A stretch of DNA of 64,000 nucleotides from Nigrospora sphaerica (Eukaryota; Ascomycota; Sordariomycetes; Amphisphaeriales; Apiosporaceae): NCBI GenBank assembly GCA_018287875.1, contig JAGVVL010000002.1:1798001-1862000 (forward strand), read 5' to 3'. How positions within the stretch are numbered: the first letter of the stretch is position 1; every line of letters starts with the position of its first letter. The notes beneath the pieces were generated by a model. It was not told the DNA's origin. It did no database searches and saw only the letters and a list, made by a program, of their open reading frames with translations. Both the position numbers and the translations under genes were made by a program. This document shows positions 1 to 12,897 of this stretch, piece by piece.

Positions 1-3000
1 TTGAGGACCCTCCTACTGGAGCCCTGGAAATTTCCTTCCACCCACATGGGGGGCCTGCCGAAAAGGGGGTACGTATTTTTGCAACCACAAGGCTTCTGCC
101 AATGCCCTGAAACCAGCTACCCAGGCTCCGCATTTGTTACACCGGCCGTGGCACAAACAATTGAATCTCGACAAAGCCTCGCACCGCCCCGGTACGTATA
201 CCTGCATGGGTCAGGCCTCTAAGCTTGTTCTCCCCTGCTGATGGTGGCACGGCATGATCGTGCGTGTCTGATACGGACGTAAATACCGTCCGCGAAAACA
301 CAGATAATGGTGACGGCGGGGACGCGATGATTGGAGCAGCACATTACCACACGTATCGCTGCAGGATCGAGGAACCAGCCGAGATTAGGTACGTGGGAGG
401 CGGGTATCTGCTCAATTTGGTATGCCCCTAGTCGAACGCGTGCTTCCGTGGCATCCGTATCCGGACGAGAGCACCCATCTTCACTCCGTTCTCGCCTGTT
501 AGAGCCCTCCTATTTGTGGTAAGCATATTCGGATTTGTTGTGGAGATTGCTTGGTCCCAATCAAGCGCAGTAGCGGTGTACCTCTGCGTGGCAGATACAC
601 GTATCTTCGGGGCTGAGGCATCGTGACGCCGGGCCCTGGAAGCAGAAGGTGCTGGGATAACCGAGAAGCCTGGGAAACAGGCGAGCAGAATACCATGGAA
701 GAGTCTGCGCCGTATCTCTTACGATCCGCAAAAGAGACTTTGAAGCATTTGGTTGCAAATCGTCCTTGAAAACAACGCAAGGCGTAACGGCTACCATACG
801 GACAGAAGGCGAGGACGTTGCGGCAACGCGTGTGATGGCCCCGATGGTTCACGGGCAGGTAAGCGGGAACAAGGCGTGAGACCCATACCCCCAGCTGACT
901 GAGACAAGCGTTGTCGATATGCGTCAGGCCTGGCCAGAGTCGGAGCATGGCGTGGAAACGTACTGTTCCAAGCCACCGCACACAAGAAGGCAACATACGC
1001 GAAGATAGGGTGTCGGCGGAAGGATGACCACGCCCTACCCCAGCCATCGGGAACAGCATCAAGGGATACGCAGCTCCATGAAGTAGTGTGAGCACATGGC
1101 ATCGTTAAAGGTCCTTCGATGATCTCGCATGAAGCCTCGCAGCGCCGAAGGGACACGTTAAGCGAGTTTTGCCAAGCCGGCGCGCTTTCGATATACCAGT
1201 GATGCCCTGCAGTTGGTGTCAGGGTTTCCGTCATTGCCGTCACGGCACCCGAGACGGGGAGAGCGTGATGGAGGTTGTAGGCCGGTACTTGCATACATCA
1301 CAAGGCGAATGGCGTCGCACAGCCTAAGGCGATACCACGCCCTCCGGCGGCAATCGCACGAGGCAGCCCGGCCGGCCAATGATGAGATGCATGCTGTCGT
1401 CTCACGAACGCGTACGGCCAACGTCGCTTCGTCTCGCCTTGCATCCGCATGCCGCCGTCCAGCAGCCGAAGGATCGAAAAGGGGGGGTTGTATCGCCGGG
1501 GATGCATGGCGCTAAGCAGTTCGGCTGTCGGGGCGAGTAACCAAGTAGCCGGTTCCCTCGCGAGGCCACTGCCGTACGAACAGGCGCAGCCGTGCAGCCG
1601 TGCATGGCAGAATGCATGGGAATATAAAGAGGGGGCCACCGGAGCCTGTCTCTATTCGCGGGGCGCACGCCGTGGACAGTCCCACAGCATGAAGGGCAGG
1701 GTGCAACGTCGTCCTCAGCACCGGCATGGCCCCTCTTGCCCCCCTGCTACGAACCCCCTGCGACCCCCTGTCATGCCGACTTGATTTTAGGTTGGTGAAA
1801 GGGTGGAAGGGAGGGCGCGAGATCTGGGTTTCAGAGACAATATCCAGACTGCATGATCTTGACGCAGGCAAGCACGCTTCCTCGTTTCCCGTTTCCCTTC
1901 CCGGCCAAGTCGCCAGACTTCGGCAGGCTAGGCCGATGGAAGAAAACAAAACGAAAAGAATAAAAAGGACGGGGATGCTGGAATGCTGGGGTGCTGACAG
2001 ATTGTGCTGCCGCCGGGGCTTGCCAGCCAGAGCCGTGCACACCCTTGCAGAATGTTCGGGAATACAATCTCTCCCCAGGATCAGATCCCGGTATCCCCTC
2101 CCCCAACCGCATCCCCAGGCTGGCGGCAGGCCGTGCCTTTGCAGGCATCGCTACGCCCTGTCAGTTACGTTCCATCCATCCAGCCCGGGGATCCTAGAGG
2201 CAGCAAAGGCCGGACTTAGCTTGGCGGTTGCCCACAGCTGCATGTGATGCCAGGCTGGCTAGGATGTGACAGACGCGACGCGCTCGTCTTCTTCGATCGA
2301 TCTCGACATGGATCGATTCGGCCCTTGTCCCGGTACAGCGGGATTGTCTTGGGTAACGAGGCGCGATGGACAAACGGGCGACGCCGGGCCGGTGCTTCTC
2401 ACACCCCGCCTGAGCCGTAGTACCGCGATTGAGCCTTCACGTCGCCCTGTCCGTTCCAACCGGCTGCGTACAGCAGCAGACGGGAATGGGGATTCGCCAG
2501 GAACCAGGGCCCCCAGATCTCTCCCCTGTCTCCACATATGGGCACAGGCTTCGGTCCAAACCAAACACGCGACCCAGCGACCGGCCCTCCGGCCAATTGG
2601 CTCGGTTGGGTTCGGTCTGATCCGATCGAATCGCCCATCTGCCCATTGCTACGGATGGGGTGTTGCGGGGCTTGCTTTTCCCCTCGTCGCTCTAGCGCCC
2701 CATAAAGCGGCTGTCGTCCAGAGCGAGAGAAGCGGCGGATTCGTTCGCAATCGGCCCATACCCATGTAATCTCTCGCAATCTACTATGCGGCTGACTGGT
2801 TGGTCGCGGCGATCTTATCCCCGTCCACGGCCCTGGGCGAGCAGAACAGGCTCGCGTGGACAGCTAACTAACGGGTGCTCGCGGGACACGAGGCAGTGTG
2901 ATAGCCAGGAAAGGCCCATGGCCGGTTCTGTGCTCGAATACCCGGGCAGCAGCTACAGAAAGCCAAGAGATGTCCAGGTTCCGATCCGGCAAGGGCTCCA

Positions 3001-6000
3001 ATGTGGGAGGTAGGCTCCGCCTTCAGGCTGTGGCGGCCGGGATGGTAGGTATGGGCGCAAAGGGGTGAGCTGATCATCTAGGAACATCGATGGGATCGCG
3101 CGGCCACGGCCACAGCTGCCTTGGCACAGCCACCAGTGGGGGGTCTATTGCTTCTGTATGACACTGCACAGTGCCACGATGACGAATGGGCCCTTACCGG
3201 TACGTAAGTAGGTACCTTGAGGTGAAGTCCGGCACGGGGGGTGTTCGATGGATATGGTGCCTAGAGTGTGGCCTCATGGTTGCCGTCGCGCTGGCCTTGT
3301 GTGGTTTGGAGGAGGAGCCCGGGAGTCTGACCGTCCCATACGGCCAAAATGCGCCGCGCGCTCTCTCTCTCTCTCCGTCTGGCACGGCTCGGACGCATAA
3401 CATCCCTCTGGGCAGGTGCGTGACGTGCTCGAGGCAGCCCTGGCGCTCTTCGGAGGGATGCGTCACAGGGATGCACAGCAAATGACAGGCTGTGCCGCAT
3501 GCTGTGGCCGAAAGGGCATGGTGAGTGACTAGACCCCATCCGCCAACGTCAGGTACTTATGGAAGCAAGGAGAGAGATAGGTAGAAAAAGAGTTGCCCAG
3601 ATACTTAAGTAACGTTTCCAGGGGTGGGAGCCCCCACACCTCGGCACTGGCTGCCCGGCAGCCGGTGGTCCTGGATTCCGAATGTTCAATGCCTCACAAT
3701 GGAGCTGCGTTGAGAGGAGACCTCGGCGTATGTGAGTAAGGTGCATCAATGTTAGTACCTGGTCAATGGACTTGATCACGCGAAGGCAGGAGGACACCTC
3801 CCGTACCCTTCATCGACAGAGGTAGGGTAGGCGATACGCATCCCCCTGCAGCCCATTCATTCCGCCCATCCTGGATCCATGGATGGTGGATGCAGTCCAT
3901 GGAAATCGCACGGAATGGGCTCCACGCACCGCCTCCCCCTCCTACTTCTCGGTCCATCGTGCGCAACGGCATCGCGGTGCAACGGAAACGATGACCTTGA
4001 GGTGGCTGGCGTGGATGGATGGAGAGTGGATTGGAAGCGGCAGGTCAGCTAGCGACGGCAACCGTGGCTGGCAGAGGACTAGTTAAGGGCCTGCATCCTG
4101 GATGCCGGGCGGTAAAGACCCATAGATTTCCTCTGTACGAGGGTGCCAATGGATGGACATGTATTGGTGTACTTACATTCATATCTCATCCATCCATCCA
4201 TCAATCCCATGCCGCCCGTCCACCGTACCTAAACCATTACGGGACAACGGCACCGGGCCACCGTAGGAGCGCATGCACACGAGAAACCTCCCTCAGGCTG
4301 GACCATCCCCATCCCGCAGTGTGCGCACCGGATGTGAAGAGAAGCAAAAGCGACCACTTCGGATGCACCTCTACCTGCACTTGCGTCATGGGCAGCTTGG
4401 AGGCGCCGGCCCGGCCTGGGCTCCCTGCTCTTCCCCCCATTCGACCTAGGCCCTCTACGGCCGTAGGCCCCGGCGAGTACCATTGGGTCTGTACGACGCT
4501 GGAGCAGGACCGACATCCAAGCACGACATCCAAGCACGACACCTGGGTTCCGAGATGGTGACAGGGTCGCTTGTTGAGACGACGGGGTGTGTGCCGACTC
4601 GACAGACGAGGTCGTGTTGGCTATCCCTCCGTACTCGGCAGCAGCCGTGCCTCGAGTTCTGGCTGCACAGCAGTAACCGCTTGTCGTGTCGTCAGCCTGC
4701 TCCATCGCATCGTCCATCCGGGGCGGGGGGCGGCTGTCGAGAGCCGACGCATGGCGCCCCGCGCCGTCCGTCCTATCCCATCTCGCTCTTGGGGGCTGCG
4801 TGAACCTGCGCCGTCGAGCGTGTGGGAGAAGCGAGGAGAGTGGGCGCACCGATCCGCCAAAGGGACCCTGCAGCACTCACGAAGCACAGGCCCAGCCAGC
4901 CGCGACGACGGAATGCGAGAAAGGAAAGGGCATGAGGTTGGAATTAGAAAACAGCTTGCAACGCTGGCGTGGGCTGGTGCACACCTTAGCTTCTGTAGTG
5001 GCCCTCTAAACCACCCGGGTCGGGCCAGCTAGAGCCCTGAGTTAAGGCCGGGGTGTTACTTCCAAGGGCCCCAGCCCCCAGGGGCCTAGGGCTGTTGTCG
5101 GCGGGCCGCACGGCATGTACTGCGTATGCCCAGGATCCGTCCCCTTCCCTTCCACATCATATGGGACCAAATGAATAACCTCAGCCCGGGCTGGCACAGA
5201 GGCTTCACTGAGGTCCGGGCTTAGCGGGCCCGCGGGCTCCCTGCAGGGCTAACCCCCGCTGGCTTAGGCGAGAATCGCGAAATTTGGATGGCCCCAGTGG
5301 CCCCCATCGGCCGGGGCGGGTGAAACCCAGTTCTCCCACCACCAAACTCTCCGGGAACGTCACTGACGACGCGACCAACGCGCGCGAGTGCGCTCTTCCC
5401 GCACCGGGGCCAGGACTCGGCCGTTGACTCAGACGGGTGCAAATGACGAGAAGACACTCGAGATGGGACCGGAGCCCACTTCGACAGCTCCCAGCGGGGC
5501 CGCGAGTGACGGCTGAAAGGCAGCAGAGGGGAGATGGAGCGAACTGACCTTGGCCCGCCGTCTCCACGCGCAAGAGCCGAGATGTCAATAACTCATGTGG
5601 CGTTCCTCGTAGCACCCCGACGCCCCGAATGTGGCCGGCGGCCTGCTACACATGGCCGTTCCAAGGGCCAGGAGGTACGTGCCTCTCTACTCACGGCGGT
5701 GGCAACGGGCGGGGAGACGATGGCGACGTGACGATACCACCCCGGCACGCCGGCGACACCTGCGTCGAGAGCGACGGCGGCGAAGGCGAAGGCGAAGGCG
5801 TTTCTCGTCACGTACAGCCCATACCAGGTCCTAGCCCATTCCCCCCACCCGTAGGCTCCGCGGCGCTGACTGAGCGGCCCTTGAGTGAGAATGACCCTAT
5901 TTATTAAATGGGGATGCCCAGTTGCCCGTGTCTGAGACGATCCCGAGGGTCTTTGGTCTCTACTTGTTTTCTTTGCCTCCTCACGCCATCCTGTAGCAAC

Positions 6001-7070
6001 CGGGAGTCGAAAAAACTCTAACAACACCGGGCACGTTTTTCTCTGGTTCCTTTTTGGGACAACCGAGGAATCAACCCATCTGCGAGCGCTTGCAGGCTAT
6101 TGTCCCCGTGCATAGCCATCGCACAGCAATCGAACCGAGATTGGCACGCAGGGTCCTGGGCCCATAGTTGTTTTTTCGAGTCGGCAAGCGAACCACTGGA
6201 TCCGGCGTGCCGGCCGCAGAAGCACATCTGCCGAAACGGCACCGAGCGAGCTGGCCAGCGCGCACCGCCAGCAGCCACGGGCCGGGGAGGGGAGAGTCAC
6301 TGCTAGGTGGTCATTTCAATCCCTCGAGCCCATGGGAAGCCTACCGAATTGAACATACTGTTGTCTCCGAGGTCAGTCAGGGTTCCAATGGCGTTCGTTC
6401 GTTCCCCCCGTCGTCCCGGGGCCCCGTTGCCCCTGCCCCGCCCTTCACTTCACGCTGCACCGCCGTCGTGCCTTTATCTCGCCTGTTTTCTTCTTCGGTC
6501 TTTCGCTTGCCCGGCGAGAGCTCCTGTGGCCTCCACTTGGCATTTCCGAGAAGGATGGGGCGAGACAGCCAGAGGCGTCATGGACAACGCCGCCCCGCCA
6601 CACCGTGCCCTAAACAGCAGAAGGGAGGGAAGGGAACCGCACATCGTAACACCGGGTTGTGCTGCGCCCGGCGAGGGAAAACCCGGAGGAGGACGCAGGC
6701 GAGCCGACCCAACCCTGGGCGAGCAGCAGAGGTAGCCACTGCTGCCACTCCTTCGAGTCGCACCGGCGACGGCTGTTGCCGAGCTGCTGCTGTGCTGCTG
6801 CTCCGTACTGCTCTCCCGCCACTACGCTCTCGGGCGTATACCGGGGGAAGGGGGATGACGGACGCAACGGGTACCACGGGGGTACATCCGGTCTCCATCC
6901 ACGAATGAACTCTCGTACCCATGCCGCCCGGAGCGATGATCAACCCAGGGGAAAGAAGGGATCTGATCCTGGCAATGGGCGGGGACCCCCCTTGTCGCCC
7001 CACCCAGACGCCCAGACAGACGCGAAGGTGGTGAAAGCAGGAGGAGAGGCAGAGAGGGAGAGAGACGCAC

Positions 7071-7170
7071 GCATTCACTCACCACACACCACAGACTGGC
7101 CTACCTACCTATCCACACCTTCTACCCACACCACCTACTCACCACACACATACACACACCTACACGGGCA
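7071..7170. repeat. CA-rich simple-sequence tract
   Basis: An imperfect run of CACA, CTAC and CACC units covers about 100 bases. It looks like an interrupted microsatellite in non-coding DNA. A shorter CA/CG-alternating tract follows at about 7905-7945. Confidence 0.7.
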
Positions 7171-8881
7171 CCTGAGCAAGACAGCCCACGCTAGTGCTTG
7201 CATCGCAGATCCTCCAATAGCCGATCAGGCTGGACCAGACGCTGACCAATGGCGATATAGGGCTCGGATACGTCTTCTCCAGTACGTACCCCCGCAGCAA
7301 CCACTTCACCTTTCAAGCCGGCAGATTCAGCTGCTTGAAACCGGAGTCTGGCTGTCGGCTGATGATGTCCAGCGCAGGCCCGCCGCCAGCACCACGCCCA
7401 CGTCGGCTGATTCAGTTTGCTGCTGGTTAGCTGCTAGGCTATCTCGGCTGCAGCACTCAATGAAGATTCTTTGCACACAACGGCCGGCCTCTGTTGACCT
7501 GACATGTAGGTATACCGGCGGGACCAAACCGCCCTGCTAACAAGCAAGCTCGCCCGCCGTGTCGCGGTGACAACAAGCCCAGCTCAGCCCAGATCCGCTC
7601 GTACCCCTGGCTCCCGTCCAGGGACCCACTCCTGGTACTGCCGAGGCCGACTTTGGCTGCTTTTCCCTGCTAACCGCAAGCCCGGCGATACATGCGAATA
7701 GCTCGTACGCAGCCGCACGCGCCGCGCGCACGCCCCCCCCCTGTCTCTCCGCTGCCAGCAAGACGCCACGGGGTCGTCCTAGTATTACCCGCTCAACGGC
7801 ACTCCGTCAGAACACTCTGCAAGCTCACCCCGGTACACCACTCATTTCCTGGCCTAGATCTGTAAGTCTATTCATCCTTGTTTTTGTCACTCCCGTTGTC
7901 CAGTACGCACACGCGTGCGCACACACATGCACACGCACACTACACTGCCCTGCCGCCTGGGTGTATGACGCTGGGGGGTCCTCCGCGTTATACCGCTTTA
8001 CCCTGACGAGCTGCCTTGGCCGTGCTGCCCTGGGCCGTTTCCGTGTCGACCCGGTACATAGTCGCGCCAAATTTTGGGGGTGGGAGAGAGAGGGTGGTAC
8101 CGTCCTACGCCCATCCCCCCCCAAATGGCTTTCAGACCCTCCTGCGTTGGTGTGCGGTACTTCAAGACATCGGAAATCGCGGTTCAACGGCCGGCTGATA
8201 GTGCACCCCTGCTCTCTTCTGCCAGCTTGCTGTCTCCTCCGCATGCGCCACTGACAGCCGGCTTCGAACTCACTGCGACATTGAGAACATCGTCCCGAGT
8301 CCATCCAGTACCGCACAGTTGGCAGAACCGGACTACTCTCCGAACTCCCTCCGCCCCCAGGAAAAGCAATCTCACGGGCCCAGGGGAAGGGCAAGATCCT
8401 GCGGACCCGTCCCTCTGGCACCCGTCCCATCCAGCAGAAGGGGGAAAATCCACTAGCCCCGTGGGAAAAAGAAACCACAGGTGCATAAGGTGAACGACCG
8501 AGGGCAGAAAGAAAAAAGGTACATCCGCTGTAGACGTCTGTGTAATGCTGCATGAGCCTCGAATGACCTTGCTACCGGATTCTTGACGACGGATGCTTAT
8601 TACTTGGATCAAGACCTCCATCTCGAGAATCATGTTTCGCTCTCCTTTTGTCTCTTGCATCCCTCCTCCTTTTTGTCCTTTGCCCTCCCACTTCCTCATC
8701 TGAGTTCGGGAGAAACGTCGTCTCAGTTTCTCTTGCACCAGTTGACAGTTTTGTCTGGTTCGCGTGGCCATCCGTTTGCTGACCACCGGCTGTCCCATCG
8801 TTACAGCATACTGGTTCCGCCTCCGCGCTTGCTGTCAGTACCCCCTTCTCCCACCCCCGTCATCTGCCCCCCGTTTTTGCG

Positions 8882-8896
8882 CCCCCCCCCCCCCCC
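8882..8896. repeat. Poly-C homopolymer run (15 C)
   Basis: Fifteen consecutive C residues lie in non-coding DNA. Runs of this kind recur in this window on both strands (see 12880, 31846, 33781 and 34470). They may be replication-slippage sites or assembly-length uncertainties. Confidence 0.85.
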
Positions 8897-9983
8897 TCCG
8901 GCCAGCCGATTCTTGGAGGGGAAAGGTTCGGATCATTTGGGGACGCCATCCCACAGCGACACACGTGAACTGTTGCAGCTAGCCGCCGCAACCTCCGATT
9001 GCAGCTCCTCTAACATCCCATCTCATGCGAACAGGTTCGGGCTACCTGCATTGCGAACGAACCACCCGTACGTCTTCGCCGGCAGCAACCAGGAACGGCT
9101 CTCTTGCACGCCCCCTTCTTCACCCGCTTCGGCATCCAGTGGCCGGACGCTCTGGTTTCTTTGTCGGCAATAGCATCGGGTGAGTTGTCATCTCTGGCCT
9201 TATTGTGTGCCCAGGATCAGTCGAATTAGGGACGGTCACGGCCTGCGTCCCGCAGATCCTGACACGGAGACATGAAAGGAGAAATGCGGCAGATGAGCAC
9301 GGTCCCGACTGACCGACGATTTCTACAGGTGTTCTTGCCAGGTATTTCCGCCAGGGTGGAGAGCAGTGCAAGTAGGTTCCAACACGTCGCCTTCCTGAGA
9401 CTCGACTCAGATTTTGGTTTGCAAACACGCCGTGTGGGCCAATGAGTGAAGCCTCCGCATAGGAGACCCTTCGCGATACCTGCTGTCAAAGCTGTCAAAG
9501 GGGCCCGAGTTGCAGCCAGCAAGGAGTCCGGCTCCTATTAATTCGTCCAAGGTTGGATCCTGAGCCAACACATCACCAGCCCGCGTCTCTGACGGATATC
9601 TTTCCGGGGTTGGCGCCGCTTCCTTCTTAATATCACCCCTAATTACCCCCTGATAACGTCGTCCGACTGCCAGCCTGAATCCATTGTTTCACCCGCCACC
9701 CTACACCACCGGCAGACATCTCAGATCGGTAATCTTACAAGACCGGCCTCCCTCTGACCTGGACAGCAGCAGAGTTCAAGCCACGAAATTCCCACACCCG
9801 CGCTCGGCATACCGCCCCTGCCCCCCTCCTTCATCAGAGACCTTTTTGTTTCGCCTCCCCCAGGACTTTCTTCATCCATCTCTGCAACATTGTTCCCGAA
9901 ACAAGTTCATCCCCCTTCTCTTGCACCCTAGGAACAGACCCATCTGAAAACTGAGATCACGTTCTCAGAAGAGAATCATCTTG

Positions 9984-12687
9984 ATGTCTGCTGTCAAGTT
10001 CACCTACCAGCCCTATAAGCTTTTCGAGGTGAGTCAAGAAACACGAAAGATCCGGGTGGAAAGCTGCTGCTGTTGTTCCCGTCGTCGTTGATGCTGTCGA
10101 CGTTGCACCACCGTACGCAGCACGCACGCACACGAGGCCACCGGCACCGCTCCTCTCCCTTCCTACGCATCGAACCCGGGGAAGCATGATGACGGACGGA
10201 CGGACTGACAGCCAGCGGCGACAGCCTCAGTTCCACACCGAGAGGCCTATCATCGTCGACGCCGAAGACATCGAGAGCCCCGAGACCGTCACGCTGCGGT
10301 ACGAGGAGGAGGCAGCGGCCAGGGCCAACGGGGGTGGTCTTCGTGGGGACTCTCCGCCCGGTCTCCTGTCCATGTCGGCCGCGTACGCTAAACCGCAGCC
10401 GCCCCAGATGCACGGTAAGTTTGGCCGCACCGAGCCCCGGAGCCGGGCGCCCGCCCGAGGGAACTATTTGCTGAGTTTCGCGTGCCGCCACGATGCAGAC
10501 TTCGACGCGGCGGCCAGGTCGTACCAAGATGCGCAATACCAGTACCCGCAGCATTCTTTCGCGGCGCACCAATCCCAGAATGCGGCCGCGGCACAGCTGA
10601 ACCACATGGCCTTTGCGGCCAACGGGTCGACGGGGCCGTACATGGCGGCGGCGCCCGTGGTGCCCACGGTTCTCTCGTACGAGCCGAGCGCCGGCATGGC
10701 CGACACAAAGCTGGTGATCCGGCTGTCGGCCTCGTACGACATTCAGGCCATCGGCGGCCAGTTCGTCGTCGGCTTTGGCGATTTCAAGTGCCCGGCGCAC
10801 GTCGTGCTGGACACGCATGATGCCAGTGGGTTTGTCTACGTAGTCAGCACGGTGGTGCCTCCGTTCGAAGACACGCGGTTCCCGAGGGCCAGCGTGCCTT
10901 TAACACTGCAAGTCGACAATAGCGAAAGCAATCTGATGGGCAACCTCATGATTGATGTGGGCACGTTCACCTACCACGCTCCCGAGGTCGGCGTGCCGGT
11001 TGGCAGTCCGCATGAAGGGGTCACGAGGACGGTGAACCGACACTCACTATCACCTGAGCAGCAGAGCCCACCCAAACAGGAGCACCAGATCGAAGCTCAG
11101 CAGCAGCAGCAGCCGCAATCCCAGATCGCCGAGGATGCTACAAATAGCTACGGATATCCACCCGTTGTTCCCGACCAGCAAGCAGCGGCGCCATCCTACG
11201 ATTCGGCCTACACTGACTCCAGCAACGGCACTATGATGAGCACCTACCACCACCGACCCTCGTACGGGGGCGACTACCGACACATTCCGCCGCCCGTCAA
11301 GTCGTCGTCGACGGCATGGAACTCGTACGGCTCGTCGTACGCGTCGATGCGCAGCCCCGGCATGCACGGCATCCAAGCCATCTCGCACACCACCATCACG
11401 CGGCCGAGCCTCTCGTCGCTGCCGGCGCCCAACGGCAACGCGCCGCAGCTGGTGCGCACAAGCACGCTGCAGACGTCGGGCTCGCCCGGCTCCAGCCAGT
11501 ACAACCCCTACGCGCTCTACTCGACCAAGGCCGTGCTCAAGATCGCCGGCGACCTCGAGGCCATGGCCAGCGGCTGGACGAGCGAGGAGTACGAGAACCG
11601 CCGGCGCATCGTGCTCTTCAAAAAGCAGCAGACGGGCTCGACGCTCACGACGACCTTCAAGCCCGTCAGCGTCAACGAGCGGCCGACCAACAGCGTCTGC
11701 ATCAGCTGCATCTACTGGAAGGAGAAGCAGGAGTGCTTCGTGACGAGCGTCGACACCATCTATCTACTCGAGCAGCTGGTGGCGGCCCCGGCCCGGTTCA
11801 CGGTGGAGGAGAAGAACCGCATCCGGCGCAACCTCGAGGGGTTCCGGCCTCTGACGGTCAGCAAGGCCAAGGCCGACAGCGAGGAGTTCTTCAAGATCAT
11901 CATGGGCTTCCCCAACCCGAAGCCGCGCAACATCGAGAAGGACGTCAAGGTGTTTCCCTGGAAGATTCTGGCGCAGGCCTTGAAGAAGATCATCTCGAAA
12001 TACGTGAGTGCCGGCCGGTCCCCGCCCCCTCCCCCTCCCCAGACCTCGCCCTGCAAGCGGTGGTGCCCAGGCATAGACGGCCCTACGCGACCGGACGAGC
12101 CACCTCACTGATGGCATGCACAGTCCGCTAACGTGCCCCCGCAGTCTGCCTCGCCCTCTTCGACGCTCCCTGCCGGACCGGGCCCCTCCCTCCTCACGCC
12201 GGTGAGCAGCACGAGCCCGGGCCTGTACGCGCCTTCGCACACGCCCCGGGGCGCGGATAGCTACTCGCGGTCCAGCCACCCCATCTACGGATCGTCGCTC
12301 GAGGAGTACGAACAGTCGCGGGCGCAGGGCGGGCTGGGGGGGACGGCGGCCGTCTCCAACTGGGCACCCTACCCGGCCTCAGCACGCGTGTCCGACTCGC
12401 CACCGCTCAAATCCACCCTCTCGCAGCACTCGGCGGGCGGCAGCATTCGCGTGCCCAGCCTATCGTCGTACGGGGCCGATGCGACCGGGAGGCACCACAC
12501 CCACCAGGCGAATGGACACCACCACGTGCCCACGACGCAGTCGAGCTACGACATGGCATCGCAGGCGCAGGCGCGGTGGGGCGACCCGGCCGTGTCGACG
12601 GCCTACCTGGACACGGCGACGTATGCGGGCCACCACCACCCGAGTCAGCTGTACGGCACCTACGGCGATGGTGGGCAGCGGGCATGA
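9984..12687 (+). CDS. medA: Medusa-type developmental transcription regulator (MedA/ACR1/REN1 family)
   Basis: Exons by splice motifs: 9984-10028, 10216-10414, 10499-12003 and 12145-12687, giving about 763 residues. The first exon encodes only 15 residues (MSAVKFTYQPYKLFE) and ends at a GTGAGT donor. The second intron (84 nt, GTAAGT to GCAG) keeps the frame if retained, and the third (140 nt) joins the C-terminal exon. Residues about 142-240 form a conserved beta-rich region. Residues about 423-583 form the family's signature block, containing GWTSEEYENRRRIVLFKK and ending KVFPWKILAQALKKIISKY. The linkers are low-complexity, with Q-rich, S/P-rich and H-rich stretches. Known family members (Aspergillus medA, Magnaporthe ACR1, Fusarium REN1) are nuclear regulators of conidiophore morphology and adhesion. 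Family assignment rests on recognising the signature block. The exact splice sites are inferred. Confidence 0.88.
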
Positions 12688-12879
12688 TTTGCATGCCTTT
12701 CCGGAGGCTCGCCCGCGCCAGGGGAGCAAACAGGGCGACGGCCGTACACCGACCCTTCTCCCGTGCATGGGCAGGCGGGCTTGACGGGCAGATCCTCGCC
12801 CAGGGGCGAGCGTGTGTGAGTCAACGGCAGCCAAGCTCGCGCGGGTGACCCGGCGACGAGACTCCAAGGTGGCGGGGGA

Positions 12880-12897
12880 GGGGGGGGGGGGGGGGGG
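12880..12897. repeat. Poly-G homopolymer run (18 G)
   Basis: Eighteen consecutive G residues lie about 190 bases past the Medusa-type stop codon. A (GGGCGC)n-like stretch follows at about 12957-12980. The whole patch is G-rich on the plus strand. Confidence 0.85.

Larger units (their letters stand above)
1..9983. other. Long gene-free region upstream of the Medusa-type gene
   Basis: I see no convincing gene here on either strand. Open frames of 60 to 290 codons occur, for example 499-1095 (-) and 6659-7540 (+). Their translations are low-complexity, lack recognisable domains and overlap other open frames, as expected in GC-rich DNA. The last kilobase is rich in CT tracts, typical of a fungal 5' leader. 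A CA-rich microsatellite and a 15-base C run lie inside. The stretch probably includes the promoter and a long untranslated leader of the downstream regulator, but no transcription start can be read from sequence. Confidence 0.6.

Noticed and set aside
499..1095. 198-codon minus-strand frame near the left edge
   Set aside because: The peptide resembles no known family, codon use is not biased to G/C third positions, and it overlaps other frames of similar length.
6659..7540. 293-codon plus-strand frame
   Set aside because: It spans the CA-rich microsatellite and its translation is a string of H/T/P low-complexity. No domain, no promoter.
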